Shown: positions 42,862 through 52,833, numbered from the stretch's first letter. The stretch: 64,000 bases of DNA from CALBPI01 sp039033995 (GCA_039033995.1 JBCCBP010000014.1:1-64000), one strand, 5' to 3'. The notes: generated from the sequence alone by a model not told the origin. Program-made: numbers and translations.

Positions 42862-45120
42862 CTAAAATGTAAGTTGAGCGCCGAACATTGCAGTTCGCGC
42901 CTTATTCGGACGTGCCCCGTAAGGGGTTCGCCCGACAATATCGAAATCGTCAAGAACATTCTCAACTGTTGCGCTGAGATTTAGAGCATCGGACCATTGG
43001 TAGTTAAAGGAAACGTCAACGATAACACTTGACTCGATTTGCTCGAATGCACCGCAACTCGCTCTGGCACAAGCGTCACCGAGGAAATTAACCGAGATAT
43101 AACTGGCCCATCGATCATGCTCAATACCAGTACTGAGGAGACCTTGACTCTCTGGAATATACGGCAGGGGATCACCTTTAGAAACCGCACCAAAAAAATC
43201 GGTATTCGCGATGTCACTATCAAACTCGGCGTCTATCGCCGTGTAAGTGAGTTGTATAGGAAACCGATAACCACCCTTTCCCTGAATCACGTGCTCTAAG
43301 GAAAGCTCTAAACCGGCGACAGTCGCAGCATCGCCATTGAAAGCATCACCCACCTCACAATCAACGCCAGACGACGCAGTACACGTGCCCACAAGATTAT
43401 CGTAGTCAGTCAAGAACACGCCGATATCGGCCCGGGTCAGGCCATTATCAAACCGCAGACCGAGTTCGTAGTTGGTGCTCTCCTCTTCATCGACGTCCGG
43501 AGCATTGCTCGGTGCCGAAAAGCCCTTGTGTACCCCAGCATAAGCAGACCAAGCATCGTTGAACGCATAGGCGATACCAATACCCGGTATCAGTACACTG
43601 ATATTGTTCTCACGGCGATCGCGCAAGTTTGCATCGCTGCGAGCAGACGGGTCGGCAGTCAGCCCGGCACGCGTCTCCCAACGTGTTCGCTCTTGCTCAA
43701 TACGTTCATAACGCAGACCAGGTGCAATCAACCAACGACCGAACTCTATTTCGTCGCGCACGTACAATGCGATAACGTCAGCATCTTGCTCCTGATTTCC
43801 CGCATTGCCGAGCAAGCCTAAGTCAGCCAACACCAAATCGCCATTGCTTTGCGTGTACGTACTGTTGCGTTGCAAACGTTCCGAATGATCTCGGTGAACA
43901 CGCAGCCCAATCGCTAATCCGTGCGAAATTCCGCCAGTCGCAACCTGTAAACGCGAGTCGATCTCCACTCCCGTAGAATAGTATTCACGAGCATTCGACC
44001 GAATCTGCACCGCACCTTCAGGCGTGTCGCCACCGTTTAGGATGGCACGTAACCCTAGAACGTCTTCCGTACCGATACCTACGCCACGATTGACGGCCTG
44101 AATCAGCTGAAACCAGCTGACACCATTGAACGATTCGGCATCGGGGGATCCTGTAACGTCGTAACCCTCGGTCTTGAACCAGTCGCGTTCAAACTCATTG
44201 TGGTAGAGGGAGGTCGTCAGCTCAAAACGGTCGCTAGAAAGTGTGTGACGCAGTAGAAACTGGCTGTGTGTCGTGTCGATATTATCGAGACTCGACAAAC
44301 CATACCGCCGCACAGGATCACGCCGAAAGTCCTCGTCAGTAAGCCCGAGATAAGACTGATCGGAGTTCTCAGTCGCATACTGTAACTTCAAATCGAACCG
44401 CTGTTGCCAGCGACCGATCTGATCCGGTGAATATCGCAACTTCACCATATAGTCTTGTTTTTCGAGCCCGGTGTCTCCGCCAGTATCTAGCGTTTGAAAT
44501 CCATCGCTTTGCCATTGATGTGTTTCGACCAACCAACCGAATCGGTCGTTACTATCGCCATAGTGACCGTGTAAACGCCACGTCGCATCTTGGCCGAGCT
44601 GGAGATTCACAAACCCAGCGGCCTGATCAGGAATAGGGGTCGAGATCAAATTAACCGCACCACCAATCGTGTAGGGCCCTTCGGTGATGGTGGAAGGCCC
44701 CTTTAGCACCTCAACAGATGACAATCGACCTGCAGTCGGAAAATAATAAGCAGCTGGCGCTGCGTATGGCGCAGGTGCGATAAGGATGCCATCTTCAAGC
44801 AAGGTGATCCGCGCACTGCGTTCTGACGCCGTACCGCGAATACTCAAATTCGGCCGTAAACCATAGCCATCTTCGAGCTGCACAGTGACGCCCGGTACGC
44901 TGCGGATGATGCGTTGAATATCGGATTGGTTGAACTTCAAGATATCGTCGACATCAATAACGGTCGCACTCCCTGGTACACGGGCCAGGTCTTGGGCACG
45001 ACTGATAATGGTTACCTCCGGCAGCACATCACTGAGCGCCTCAGGATCATCTTTGAGCGGCTGTTGGGCAACAGCGGACAAGGGCAGCAATAGGCAACTG
45101 CAAGCAAGCATTTTTTTCAC
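42862..45120 (-). CDS. TonB-dependent receptor, FecA-like
   Basis: A 752-residue outer-membrane receptor: signal peptide (MKKMLACSCLLLPLSAVAQQ), TonB-box-like EVTIISR, plug domain with SDIQRIIRSVPGVTVQLEDG and VEVLKGPSTITEGPYTIGGA, and a beta-barrel ending in the usual aromatic (MFGAQLTF). Resembles ferric-citrate/ferric-siderophore receptors. It is the last gene of the imelysin/di-heme operon (13 bp after the DUF1513 gene), so its substrate is probably iron. No N-terminal signalling (STN) domain, unlike the receptor at 53.5 kb. Confidence 0.9.
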   Translation of the reverse strand: MKKMLACSCLLLPLSAVAQQPLKDDPEALSDVLPEVTIISRAQDLARVPGSATVIDVDDILKFNQSDIQRIIRSVPGVTVQLEDGYGLRPNLSIRGTASERSARITLLEDGILIAPAPYAAPAAYYFPTAGRLSSVEVLKGPSTITEGPYTIGGAVNLISTPIPDQAAGFVNLQLGQDATWRLHGHYGDSNDRFGWLVETHQWQSDGFQTLDTGGDTGLEKQDYMVKLRYSPDQIGRWQQRFDLKLQYATENSDQSYLGLTDEDFRRDPVRRYGLSSLDNIDTTHSQFLLRHTLSSDRFELTTSLYHNEFERDWFKTEGYDVTGSPDAESFNGVSWFQLIQAVNRGVGIGTEDVLGLRAILNGGDTPEGAVQIRSNAREYYSTGVEIDSRLQVATGGISHGLAIGLRVHRDHSERLQRNSTYTQSNGDLVLADLGLLGNAGNQEQDADVIALYVRDEIEFGRWLIAPGLRYERIEQERTRWETRAGLTADPSARSDANLRDRRENNISVLIPGIGIAYAFNDAWSAYAGVHKGFSAPSNAPDVDEEESTNYELGLRFDNGLTRADIGVFLTDYDNLVGTCTASSGVDCEVGDAFNGDAATVAGLELSLEHVIQGKGGYRFPIQLTYTAIDAEFDSDIANTDFFGAVSKGDPLPYIPESQGLLSTGIEHDRWASYISVNFLGDACARASCGAFEQIESSVIVDVSFNYQWSDALNLSATVENVLDDFDIVGRTPYGARPNKARTAMFGAQLTF

Positions 45121-45133
45121 AGGGTTTTCCTAA

Positions 45134-46243
45134 CTAGGTATCGATAACGGTTAAGTGGTTATCGAAACGAAATGACTCTATTCTGGTTTTCCGCATTTCC
45201 CCGTTTTCAATGCCGGGAATCGCAAACCGATATAGCATGCCTCGCCCCGAGCTAATCACGAACTCGCGAGCACGTCGATCGAAGCCAACCCCGGCCACAT
45301 CGGATAGGCGATAACTGCGCAAATGCCGTCGCGAGCTTGTGTCCCAAAAGCTAACACGATGGCCGCGCGGCGACGTTACCACGGCAACCCCAGTTTCAGG
45401 ATCACAGCATACACTCGCTGTATAGTTATTAAGTGCTTGGACGTCTGCTACATTCGCTGATAGTGGCGCAAGTCGATCGTCGTCCGTCGTTGATCGCCAG
45501 TCTGCGCTCACCACCAGCGGACTGGATCCGTAAGACTTATCCTGGTGCTGCAGTCCGACGAGCGTTTCGCCGTTGTTTAAAACATCGATGTGTCGAACGC
45601 TGCTCTGAGGCATTGCAGGTACACGACGATCCATCAACGCGCCCGTTTTCACATCAATTTTGACCAGACTGGGCTCCATTGTGTCGATGTTTAACGGCTC
45701 GCGACCATAGTCAGGATGTGTAGCAATACCACCATTAGCAACGATCAGCGTTTGTCCATTGTCAGCCCATCGCATCTCGTGCGGACCTATGCCGTGACTT
45801 GAAAATTCATGTTCCACGGTAAGCGTCCTGGCATCTCTCACCACGATCACGCCTTGTCCATAGTCAAGGTCGTTTTCACTCGTGAATAGCCAACGCCCAT
45901 CACGGGAGTACAGACCATGCCCGTACAGATGCCGGTTGCTGGGCGTCTCTGTGGAACGTAGATGCTTACCGTCACGGTAACGATATTGATCTATCACGCG
46001 ACGCGGGCGGCGCCCGAAGACGGTCACAACACTTTTGTTCGGCGATCGCACGGCGTCATGACCGCGATCGCTCAACGACGTCGAAAACACTATCTCGCCA
46101 TCACCGGACACACGTAGTAGCACCGGTCGCTCGGCATCATCTGCCGCAGCGCTGATCAGATCCGACCGCAACAACGGCTTGCGACGTATGCAAGCCGCCG
46201 ACGTCAATGCCAGCCCGATCAATACAGCGCGACGATCCATCAT
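45134..46243 (-). CDS. DUF1513 beta-propeller-like protein
   Basis: A 369-residue exported protein (signal-like MMDRRAVLIGLALTSAAC with twin basic residues and a possible lipobox) of the DUF1513 family. HLYGHGLYSRDGRWLFTSEND and VVVRDARTLTVEHEFSSHGI give the WD/YVTN-like repeat feel. The family regularly accompanies imelysin and di-heme oxidoreductase genes in iron-regulated operons, as here. Two adjacent ATGs at 46243 and 46240; the imelysin stop lies 2 bp upstream. Confidence 0.85.
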   Translation of the reverse strand: MMDRRAVLIGLALTSAACIRRKPLLRSDLISAAADDAERPVLLRVSGDGEIVFSTSLSDRGHDAVRSPNKSVVTVFGRRPRRVIDQYRYRDGKHLRSTETPSNRHLYGHGLYSRDGRWLFTSENDLDYGQGVIVVRDARTLTVEHEFSSHGIGPHEMRWADNGQTLIVANGGIATHPDYGREPLNIDTMEPSLVKIDVKTGALMDRRVPAMPQSSVRHIDVLNNGETLVGLQHQDKSYGSSPLVVSADWRSTTDDDRLAPLSANVADVQALNNYTASVCCDPETGVAVVTSPRGHRVSFWDTSSRRHLRSYRLSDVAGVGFDRRAREFVISSGRGMLYRFAIPGIENGEMRKTRIESFRFDNHLTVIDT

Positions 46244-46245
46244 GC

Positions 46246-47400
46246 TCAGTCGCCATCCTGGTTGCTAAAACCTAGATTCACATCAGCAGCAACTGCCGCA
46301 TCGATAAAGACGTCGGCCAGATCTTGCAGCGAGGTGCGAATGGTATCGATGTCGCCAGTCGACGTACCCAATAAAATCGACTCGATGGATGAGGACAGCG
46401 CGTTGAGACCACCTTCGGCAGTTGCAAGGTTGGTATCTAGTTGCCCTGAAATCGCTTCTCCATCGTGAGCTCGAGCAATGTAGTCACGGAAACCGTAGTC
46501 GGTATCCGCCGTACCCCGATCAAGCCATAATCGAATCGTATCAACGTTCGCTTGAATGTTTTCAGCAGAGTGCTCGGAACGGAACGACTCGGTGGTGAGT
46601 GGACCGGTTTGCTGTGGGCGAGTAACTTTCTCATCAGCAACAAACTCAACATCCTGCGCCATGCTTTCAAGCACAACTGTCAACACCTCAGTCGAGTCCA
46701 TAAACTGTCCACTACCACTGGTGAAATCCGCGACCAATTGACCACCCTCTGCCCAAGCTGTTGCCAACTCGTCAGCCATCGTGTCGTAGTTTTCCGTAAT
46801 CGCGACCGCAAGATCGCACCGTCGCGGACCCGAAGTGGCGTTATCCAACCCGCCGAGTTCAAAAAACAAATACTCAAGCGCCGGCAAACCCTGAGCACCC
46901 ACGGGGCTGTTAGCAACTACCGTTTCCGTAATTGCCTGGCTACCCTGCAATAGACTGGTGACATTGTTCAAAACAGCATCATTCGGATCAGGAAAGAACT
47001 GTATTCGCAAGCGTCGATTGTTTTCCTCAACTGGGCCGAATCGTACGATACTGACACGTTGCCAGGCGATCATCGACGAACGCCAAGCGTCTTGTAATCC
47101 CGAAAGATCAGCCGTAGGTGCGTTACAAAAATCAGTTACGGTCGTCTTGAGTGTTTCGGAGTCTGTTGCCATTTGCGTATAGCCGGGAACAATACTGCCA
47201 AAGGCCAAGGACTCAAACAGCCGCCCTTGCTCTTCAGCGACCGTGCCAATGGCACCCAACGGATCCGTCGGTGTGGGATTACCACCGGTCGGTGGCGGCG
47301 GTGTGGTGCTTCCATCACCCCCACCACCGCCGCACGCTACGACGAGCAATGATGCTGCCGCGGCGAGGGAAACCCGAATTTTTGATGTGAATGTTGACAT
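46246..47400 (-). CDS. Imelysin-family (peptidase M75-like) iron-uptake lipoprotein
   Basis: A 384-residue lipoprotein (lipobox LLVVAC, then a Gly/Pro/Thr-rich linker) with an imelysin domain. GLPALEYLFFELGG is the helix motif of the variant lacking the GxHxxE His. Start ATG 47400 follows a strong AGGGAGGG; a longer frame exists but starts in the upstream gene. Imelysins are extracytoplasmic iron-associated proteins, not proven peptidases. Its partner at 50.4 kb has the canonical motif. Confidence 0.88.
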   Translation of the reverse strand: MSTFTSKIRVSLAAAASLLVVACGGGGGDGSTTPPPPTGGNPTPTDPLGAIGTVAEEQGRLFESLAFGSIVPGYTQMATDSETLKTTVTDFCNAPTADLSGLQDAWRSSMIAWQRVSIVRFGPVEENNRRLRIQFFPDPNDAVLNNVTSLLQGSQAITETVVANSPVGAQGLPALEYLFFELGGLDNATSGPRRCDLAVAITENYDTMADELATAWAEGGQLVADFTSGSGQFMDSTEVLTVVLESMAQDVEFVADEKVTRPQQTGPLTTESFRSEHSAENIQANVDTIRLWLDRGTADTDYGFRDYIARAHDGEAISGQLDTNLATAEGGLNALSSSIESILLGTSTGDIDTIRTSLQDLADVFIDAAVAADVNLGFSNQDGD

Positions 47401-47419
47401 GGAGAGCCCTCCCTTGGGT

Positions 47420-48763
47420 TCACAGTGCGAGAACAAACGCAACTAGTGCATCCTGATCCGCTTTGCTAAATTTGTTGAATTTGGCTGCCGCAGGGGCGGC
47501 CTCGCCGCCATGCCAAAGCACAGCTTCATGAATTGTGGACGCGCGGCCATCGTGCAGAAAACCCGTTTCCGGGTTGAGTTGCTTAGCGGCTCCTAGCGCC
47601 CAGAGCGGTGGTGTCCGCCATTCGCCACCGGTGGCACTGCCCTCAACGACACCGTCTGCGAGCAAGGGACCCATATCGTGCAATAACAGATCTGTATAAG
47701 GCCAGATTTCTTGTTGTTGTTTGTTGATAGTGACTTTGTGAGAGGGTGTATGACAAGAAGCGCAGCGTGCGTCGTTAAACAACATTCGTCCACGATCAAT
47801 TTCTGGATTCACGGGCCGTGCGTCAGGCACACCGAGCGAGGACGTAAACTGAACCACATAATCAAACAACTGTTCGTTGATCTCATGCTCTCCGACCGGA
47901 CCATCACCGCGCCTTTGCGCGGAGCACAATGTTTGCGCCGAAGAGCAAGGCTCCTCCGGTGCTAGCGCACTGGTGATACCGATGTCATTTCTAAAGGCGT
48001 CCGCCGTTTGATCAGCAACACTTGGGTGAGGTGCTTTCCAGCCGAATCGGCCAGCCAAACGCTGATCGCCGTCCCCGATCCAGTTGATGCGACCAGAAAT
48101 ACCGTCGAAATCATTATCTTCCGGGTCCGCCAGTGCAACCAATCGAGATTCAGGTATCGCTTCCAACAGTCCCAATCCGACAATACCGGGGGCCAATCTT
48201 GGTGACACGGAGTACATTGGTGCATCTCCGAGCCCTGCATGAATCTGTCGCAATGAACCAGCAATCGTATCCAGCGATCGAATCTCTATGTTCGGGTATG
48301 GCTCACCGGAGTAGAACCCAGAGACGCGTCGGCCATCTGCATTCATGTCATACGTAGCCCGAGGCTGCAGGTGGGTACCGAACCGTGCGCGGAGTGTTGG
48401 CTCATCGACCAACCGGTACACCGTTCCAACTGCACGCGGTTTAAAGCGCAGACTGTCACCGCGCCCACCGCTGGCATGGCAAGCAACACAAGAACGTGCG
48501 CTGAATACAGGTCCCAGGCCATCGCGTGCAGTGGTGGAAGCGGGCGCGGCTACCCAAGGATCGCGAAACAAAGCGAATCCTGTCCAGAAAGTCAGTTCTG
48601 TCATACGGTCCATTGCGGGTGTCGGCTTGACAAAACTGGGCGAAATTGAAGATGAGACTGTCCACAGCCCGCCGGGCTTAGGCAACGGCATTGGCGGCGC
48701 TTTGCTGCACGACCCCGCCAACAGCGCAGCGGAAAGTAATACCATCGCCGCAACTCGAGTCAC
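47420..48763 (-). CDS. Di-heme c-type oxidoreductase (DHOR/thiol-oxidoreductase family)
   Basis: A 447-residue exported protein with two c-type heme sites, SCVACH (Cys92-His96) and RCASCH, and the family motifs GLLEAIPESRLVALADPEDND, DGISGRINWI and FLHDGRASTIHEAVLWHGGEA. N-terminal signal or lipoprotein-type (LLAGSC). DHOR proteins (MauG/CcP-like fold) are co-encoded with imelysins and thought to help handle iron redox state. Overlaps the upstream DHOR by ATGA. Confidence 0.9.
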   Translation of the reverse strand: MTRVAAMVLLSAALLAGSCSKAPPMPLPKPGGLWTVSSSISPSFVKPTPAMDRMTELTFWTGFALFRDPWVAAPASTTARDGLGPVFSARSCVACHASGGRGDSLRFKPRAVGTVYRLVDEPTLRARFGTHLQPRATYDMNADGRRVSGFYSGEPYPNIEIRSLDTIAGSLRQIHAGLGDAPMYSVSPRLAPGIVGLGLLEAIPESRLVALADPEDNDFDGISGRINWIGDGDQRLAGRFGWKAPHPSVADQTADAFRNDIGITSALAPEEPCSSAQTLCSAQRRGDGPVGEHEINEQLFDYVVQFTSSLGVPDARPVNPEIDRGRMLFNDARCASCHTPSHKVTINKQQQEIWPYTDLLLHDMGPLLADGVVEGSATGGEWRTPPLWALGAAKQLNPETGFLHDGRASTIHEAVLWHGGEAAPAAAKFNKFSKADQDALVAFVLAL

Positions 48764-50433
48764 AATGACCCCAAAAACGCGTACAACGCCGCGCGCTCTT
48801 CTGCGGACATCGCAAGCACGGCATTGCGGCTCTCAGATGCCTCGCCACCGTGCCAAAGCACGGCTTCCTCAAGCGTGCGTGCACGCCCGTCATGCAAGAA
48901 TGTCGCATTTGGATTGACGACTTGGGCAAGACCGACGCCCCACAACGGTGGCGTACGCCATTCGGTGCCGCTTGCCAATCGATCCGGTCTACCATCAGCA
49001 AGACCTTCGCAACGAAGCACAAAGGTACAATTCTCTCCGGTCGGACAGGCTCGACCGTCCGCGAATTCTCGAGTCACTGTCTGGCAGCTGCCACCCATAT
49101 CGTGCAACAACAAATCTGTATAGGGGAAGATCGTCTGGTTGCTTAACACCTCGATCGATTCTGCGTCAGGCACCAAGCGATTCAGCTCGATGTCGCCGAG
49201 TACACTGCCCGGCGCAATACCAGTCGTGAATGTCTGTGTGTGACAACCGCCACAATTTGATTCAAAAAATAGGGTACGGCCGGCAACGATTTGCGGATCC
49301 CATGTGTTTGAGGTTGCATCAAACCCGCGCCTGTCTGGTACGGCGAGCAACCGTGAGTAGAATTCAACGAGTGCCAATTCGAGATCGGATACATCCACGC
49401 CGCCCGGAAATTGATTGGGCTCCAATAGCGCGGCTTGCGTGCAACTCGCTTGATCTGCGGCGCAAGGCTCCTCCACCGCGAGACTAGAGGTCACCCCCAT
49501 ATCGCCACGATACGCATCTGCACTTTGCTGCAGAACACTCGCCGAAGTCGCTTTATGGCCGTATCGACCAAGCGCCTCTGCACCTGTAGTGTCATCGAAT
49601 ACGCGATTAGCACGACCACTAATCCCATCGCCGTCGGTGTCGTTCGGATCCTCATTTGCCAAGATCGCGCTCTCCGGTATCGCACCCAGCAATCCCAGCC
49701 CTACCATTTGCTGTGCCACTCGTGGTGAGAACAGCACGCCAGCGGAGAACTCTCCGTAGCTCAGTTCGCGGATCTTGTACGTCGGTCGTCGCAACTCAAA
49801 CGATGTGCCATCGTTATACGTACCAGACAACGTCTCATATTCAATGTATGCGAACGCCTCGCCGATGGCCTGAGTCGCGCCCCCGCCAAATGAAGATAGC
49901 CCGACGCTCGGGTCATTACCTTCAAAGGAAATGGCACCGAACGTATGCAACTGGGTCCCATATCGCGCATCAGGAATAGGATTATCATCGGCGTCGTTGC
50001 CGAGGCTGATCCGCATGAACATCGCATCAAACGGGGTGGCTTGATCTGGCGGCACACGTCCGCGGCCATCTCGAGTATGACACCCCTGACAAGTTGGCGC
50101 GTTCATCAGCGGCCCCTGGCCTTCATTGTCACTCCTGAATATGGCGTTACCGCCTTTGAAGTTCGCGTCGGCTGAAAAATCTCGCTGGATCGCTTGAGGC
50201 GCTTGACTAAACGCTTGGTCATTCGACACAGAAGTACCCGCATCTGCACCTGAGAAGCGCTCTCCCGCAGTTAGCAGTGGTACTGTCGGACCAGAAGGCG
50301 GCGGGGGAGACGGCGGCGGAGCCAGTGATACTGGCTCGGTTCCACCTGAGCCTCCGCCGCCGCAGGCCTGTAAACACAGACCTAGACCGGCAATCGGAAT
50401 AATGCGCCCCAGTATCTCGCGCAATTTTCCCAT
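48760..50433 (-). CDS. Second di-heme c-type oxidoreductase
   Basis: A 557-residue paralogue with lipobox-type LCLQAC, a Pro-rich linker, CQGCH (Cys115-His119), CGGCH in its second half, and FLHDGRARTLEEAVLWHGGEA at the end. Larger than its neighbour because of a longer central part with extra cysteines (TVTREFADGRACPTGENCTF). Lies 13 bp after the first imelysin gene in the same operon. Confidence 0.9.
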   Translation of the reverse strand: MGKLREILGRIIPIAGLGLCLQACGGGGSGGTEPVSLAPPPSPPPPSGPTVPLLTAGERFSGADAGTSVSNDQAFSQAPQAIQRDFSADANFKGGNAIFRSDNEGQGPLMNAPTCQGCHTRDGRGRVPPDQATPFDAMFMRISLGNDADDNPIPDARYGTQLHTFGAISFEGNDPSVGLSSFGGGATQAIGEAFAYIEYETLSGTYNDGTSFELRRPTYKIRELSYGEFSAGVLFSPRVAQQMVGLGLLGAIPESAILANEDPNDTDGDGISGRANRVFDDTTGAEALGRYGHKATSASVLQQSADAYRGDMGVTSSLAVEEPCAADQASCTQAALLEPNQFPGGVDVSDLELALVEFYSRLLAVPDRRGFDATSNTWDPQIVAGRTLFFESNCGGCHTQTFTTGIAPGSVLGDIELNRLVPDAESIEVLSNQTIFPYTDLLLHDMGGSCQTVTREFADGRACPTGENCTFVLRCEGLADGRPDRLASGTEWRTPPLWGVGLAQVVNPNATFLHDGRARTLEEAVLWHGGEASESRNAVLAMSAEERAALYAFLGSL

Positions 50434-50446
50434 TGACTTTCCTTCG

Positions 50447-51844
50447 TTAGATATCTTCCTCGGTGTCTTGGCGAAGATCGCCGACCGTTACGCCGAGATC
50501 AGTGATGACAGTTTCAAGAACGTCTGTCTGAGCCGACAGCGCTTGAATCGATCCACTGATATTCGGCTCGTTGATACCGAGCTGGATTTGTGTGTCGAAC
50601 GGCATGCCTGCCTTGGCCATGTCGTCGATCGTGCTGATTCGAATCATAGTCGTTTCGAGTGCAGAACGGAATGCATTCGCTGTTTCAAAAAAGCCTTCAG
50701 ATATCAACAAATCATGGACACCGGCGCCAGCGACGACAGAACCGTCGATGCGCGTGTAAGTACCGAAGTAAGAGTTCTCGATACCCATCGCGTTGGTGAC
50801 GATATCGCGGTGCGTATTGTCGGAGAAGCACGAATGCTCGTCTTCCTGACTGTTGGTCAAAAGTGCAATGTTCATACGTTCGCCAGCTAGCTCACCAAAG
50901 CCCAATCGACCCATACCCTCAAGGATTTTCGCGAGCGATGTGTCTCCACCAGCAACAAAGTTGGCGTAGTGGTTTCCCGTGCCGTTCGGGTTCCACGCAT
51001 CAACCAGGGTCTTCAGGTCTTCGACGAGAATCTCTGCAACAGTTTGTAAGTACAAACCACGACGTTCGCAGATAACACTCGGCTGACTGTTGGCTAAACC
51101 GCTAGTGCAGGACGCGCCAGTCTGATAATCGCTAACTGGACGTTGTCCGCCGCTTGAGTCCCGGGTACCGGTACCGCTGAGGTCAGCGTTCAAATCCTGT
51201 CCCCAGAGTAAAAACTCAATCGCGTGAAAACCCGTGGTTAGGTTGCGCTCGTCACCGCCAAGCTCGTTGTTGGCGCGAAGATTTGCAGAATCGATCGTAA
51301 AGGTCGTGTCTGAGATGATGTTGCCGGTCACGGAGTTTGTAGAGTTGGGGATTTCAGGACCTGAATCACCATCGACAGCGGCTGCCACATAGTCGATCAG
51401 CGCTTCGCCAAGCGGCCACGCGTTGATAGCACCTTCAGGGCCATCGCCTTCTTGACCCAAGGAACCGTCAGGCAACAAGGCATCGATCGGACCGACACGG
51501 AACCGATAGACTTCGGTTTGGCCATAAGGCTCGTTCACCGCAAGCCACGCTGCTTTCGCGGCATCAAAATTCTCTTGTGTTGGATCAGCAACCAGATCAT
51601 CGATCGCACCCTCGAGCGCGATGGCCAATACCCACGAGTCAGAATATGACGCGTACGCAATGTTGGCATTTGTGGTCACAACATCGGTACGAGAAACGCT
51701 GGTTGAAGCCGGTCCCGCGGGACCGGCTGGGCCGGTAGCTCCCGCTGCACCAGTAGCGCCTGCGGGCCCAGTTGCGCCATCGTCGCCCTCGCAGCCAACG
51801 AGAAGGAAGCTCGCGCAGAGCATCCCAAGCAAAAATTTATTCAT
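50447..51844 (-). CDS. Imelysin lipoprotein with collagen-like Gly-X-Y linker
   Basis: A 465-residue lipoprotein (lipobox LLVGC, Cys18). Residues 23-46 are eight uninterrupted Gly-X-Y triplets rich in Ala, Thr and Pro, a collagen-like stalk. The imelysin core carries GFHAIEFLLWGQD, the canonical GxHxxE motif, matching iron-regulated IrpA-type imelysins. ATG 51844 is preferred over an ATG five codons upstream because GGAG falls between them. First gene of the operon; its promoter region has a Fur-like box. Confidence 0.9.
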   Translation of the reverse strand: MNKFLLGMLCASFLLVGCEGDDGATGPAGATGAAGATGPAGPAGPASTSVSRTDVVTTNANIAYASYSDSWVLAIALEGAIDDLVADPTQENFDAAKAAWLAVNEPYGQTEVYRFRVGPIDALLPDGSLGQEGDGPEGAINAWPLGEALIDYVAAAVDGDSGPEIPNSTNSVTGNIISDTTFTIDSANLRANNELGGDERNLTTGFHAIEFLLWGQDLNADLSGTGTRDSSGGQRPVSDYQTGASCTSGLANSQPSVICERRGLYLQTVAEILVEDLKTLVDAWNPNGTGNHYANFVAGGDTSLAKILEGMGRLGFGELAGERMNIALLTNSQEDEHSCFSDNTHRDIVTNAMGIENSYFGTYTRIDGSVVAGAGVHDLLISEGFFETANAFRSALETTMIRISTIDDMAKAGMPFDTQIQLGINEPNISGSIQALSAQTDVLETVITDLGVTVGDLRQDTEEDI

Positions 51845-52037
51845 CCCTACAAACTCCATTAATCTTGTTAGTTGAGGCGAGTCGATTTCACGGAGTCGCT
51901 AGCACCCGAATTCTGCTGCTTAAATTTGTAATCATTCCGATGCAATTAGCGAAACCAACATGGGACGTCGACTCGCGGACGCCCAAATCACGTTCGTTGA
52001 AATACACGGACGAGTATGCGACGTTGATACTTGAAAC

Positions 52038-52108
52038 GCAACTAATTCTCATTTGCATTTAATGATCTGAATTGGGTGCCTGTCAGTGGAACAAAACAAA
52101 CCGCAATC
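52038..52108 (-). promoter_or_regulatory. Promoter with Fur-like box for the imelysin operon
   Basis: On the minus strand GCAAATGAGAATTAGTTGC (52038-52056) resembles the gammaproteobacterial Fur box, with TTAAAT just upstream and CTGACA about 17-18 bp further as possible -10 and -35. It lies ~195 bp before the imelysin start. The same 71-bp segment recurs without gaps upstream of fecI (57981-58051). Confidence 0.6.
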
Positions 52109-52137
52109 ATAGTTAGTACTTTCGTACAACAAATAAA

Positions 52138-52162
52138 GACACCCTGCGGGTGCCTTTTCTTA
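52138..52162. terminator. Stem-loop terminator, probably bidirectional
   Basis: GACACCC-TGC-GGGTGCC followed by TTTTCTT on the plus strand and by TCTTTATTT on the minus strand. It separates the imelysin promoter from the inverted-repeat cassette to the right and could have ended transcription of a gene since replaced by that insertion. Confidence 0.6.
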
Positions 52163-52190
52163 TTCTAAGCAAGAGAATTGATCGGCAACT

Positions 52191-52244
52191 GAGCTTGAAC
52201 GATCCCGTCAACCGTGGAAGTAATGCCCGTGACGCACCGCTTAC
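52191..52244. repeat. 54-bp IS66 tip, left arm of inverted repeat
   Basis: GTAAGCGGTGCGTCACGGGC (minus strand, tip at 52244) continuing to GTTCAAGCTC, matching the first 54 bp of the IS66 remnants. It is the inverted copy of 52866-52919 with one difference over the whole length. Tips point inward toward the orphan gene. Confidence 0.75.
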
Positions 52245-52298
52245 GAATGAAGTACAAGATAGTTGGGTATACGTCTTTGACTGTGCCGTTACGTTCTG

Positions 52299-52808
52299 CT
52301 AGTCGGAAGATGCGGCGGGACTTAAGAAAACAGTATAAGACCCGTCTTCATCAGCTAACCGAGCCTCAAAAGACGCTGTGACAGATTCCGGGTCATTCGT
52401 GATTACGTCATTCAAGAATCCGAGCGCACCTGTAAAGCTTGGGATAAATCTAAACACTATTCGACCTGTCCCGTCAGCCGGCATCGTAACAAAGAGGTCT
52501 TCGTTGAAGATAAGGTAACCGATTCCGGTATCTTCAATAACTAGAGTACCCCGTATTGTGAAAGAGTAGGCAATATCGGGATCAAACTGCTCATTGTGAA
52601 ACTCAGTGACATAAACATTGACGAGATCGGTACCTCTGACTCTCTGAAGAGCGTCTCCGCTTGAATGTTCGACATCTGACGAGATAACGCAATCCAAGGC
52701 CTTACTTGACCGCGCAGCACTATCGGCGTAATCAAAAAAGACCATGAGATTGCAGAGTTCATTTTCAAATATCCGAACTTGCCGTCGATCATCAACCTGT
52801 ATGCGCAT
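52299..52808 (-). pseudogene. Orphan gene fragment between inverted IS66 tips
   Basis: An open frame of 169 residues from ATG 52808. The frame stays open upstream of this ATG across the palindrome to the IS66 tip and looks protein-like (FDKRVYQSGDAIEIT), which suggests the original start or signal peptide was lost to the insertion. Content is beta-rich (VEHSSGDALQRV, IRGTLVIEDTGIGYLIFNED, FRFIPSFTGALGFLNDVI). No family recognised. If ATG 52808 is used it would be cytoplasmic. Confidence 0.45.
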
Positions 52809-52833
52809 GGTAATTTCAATGGCGTCCCCTGAC

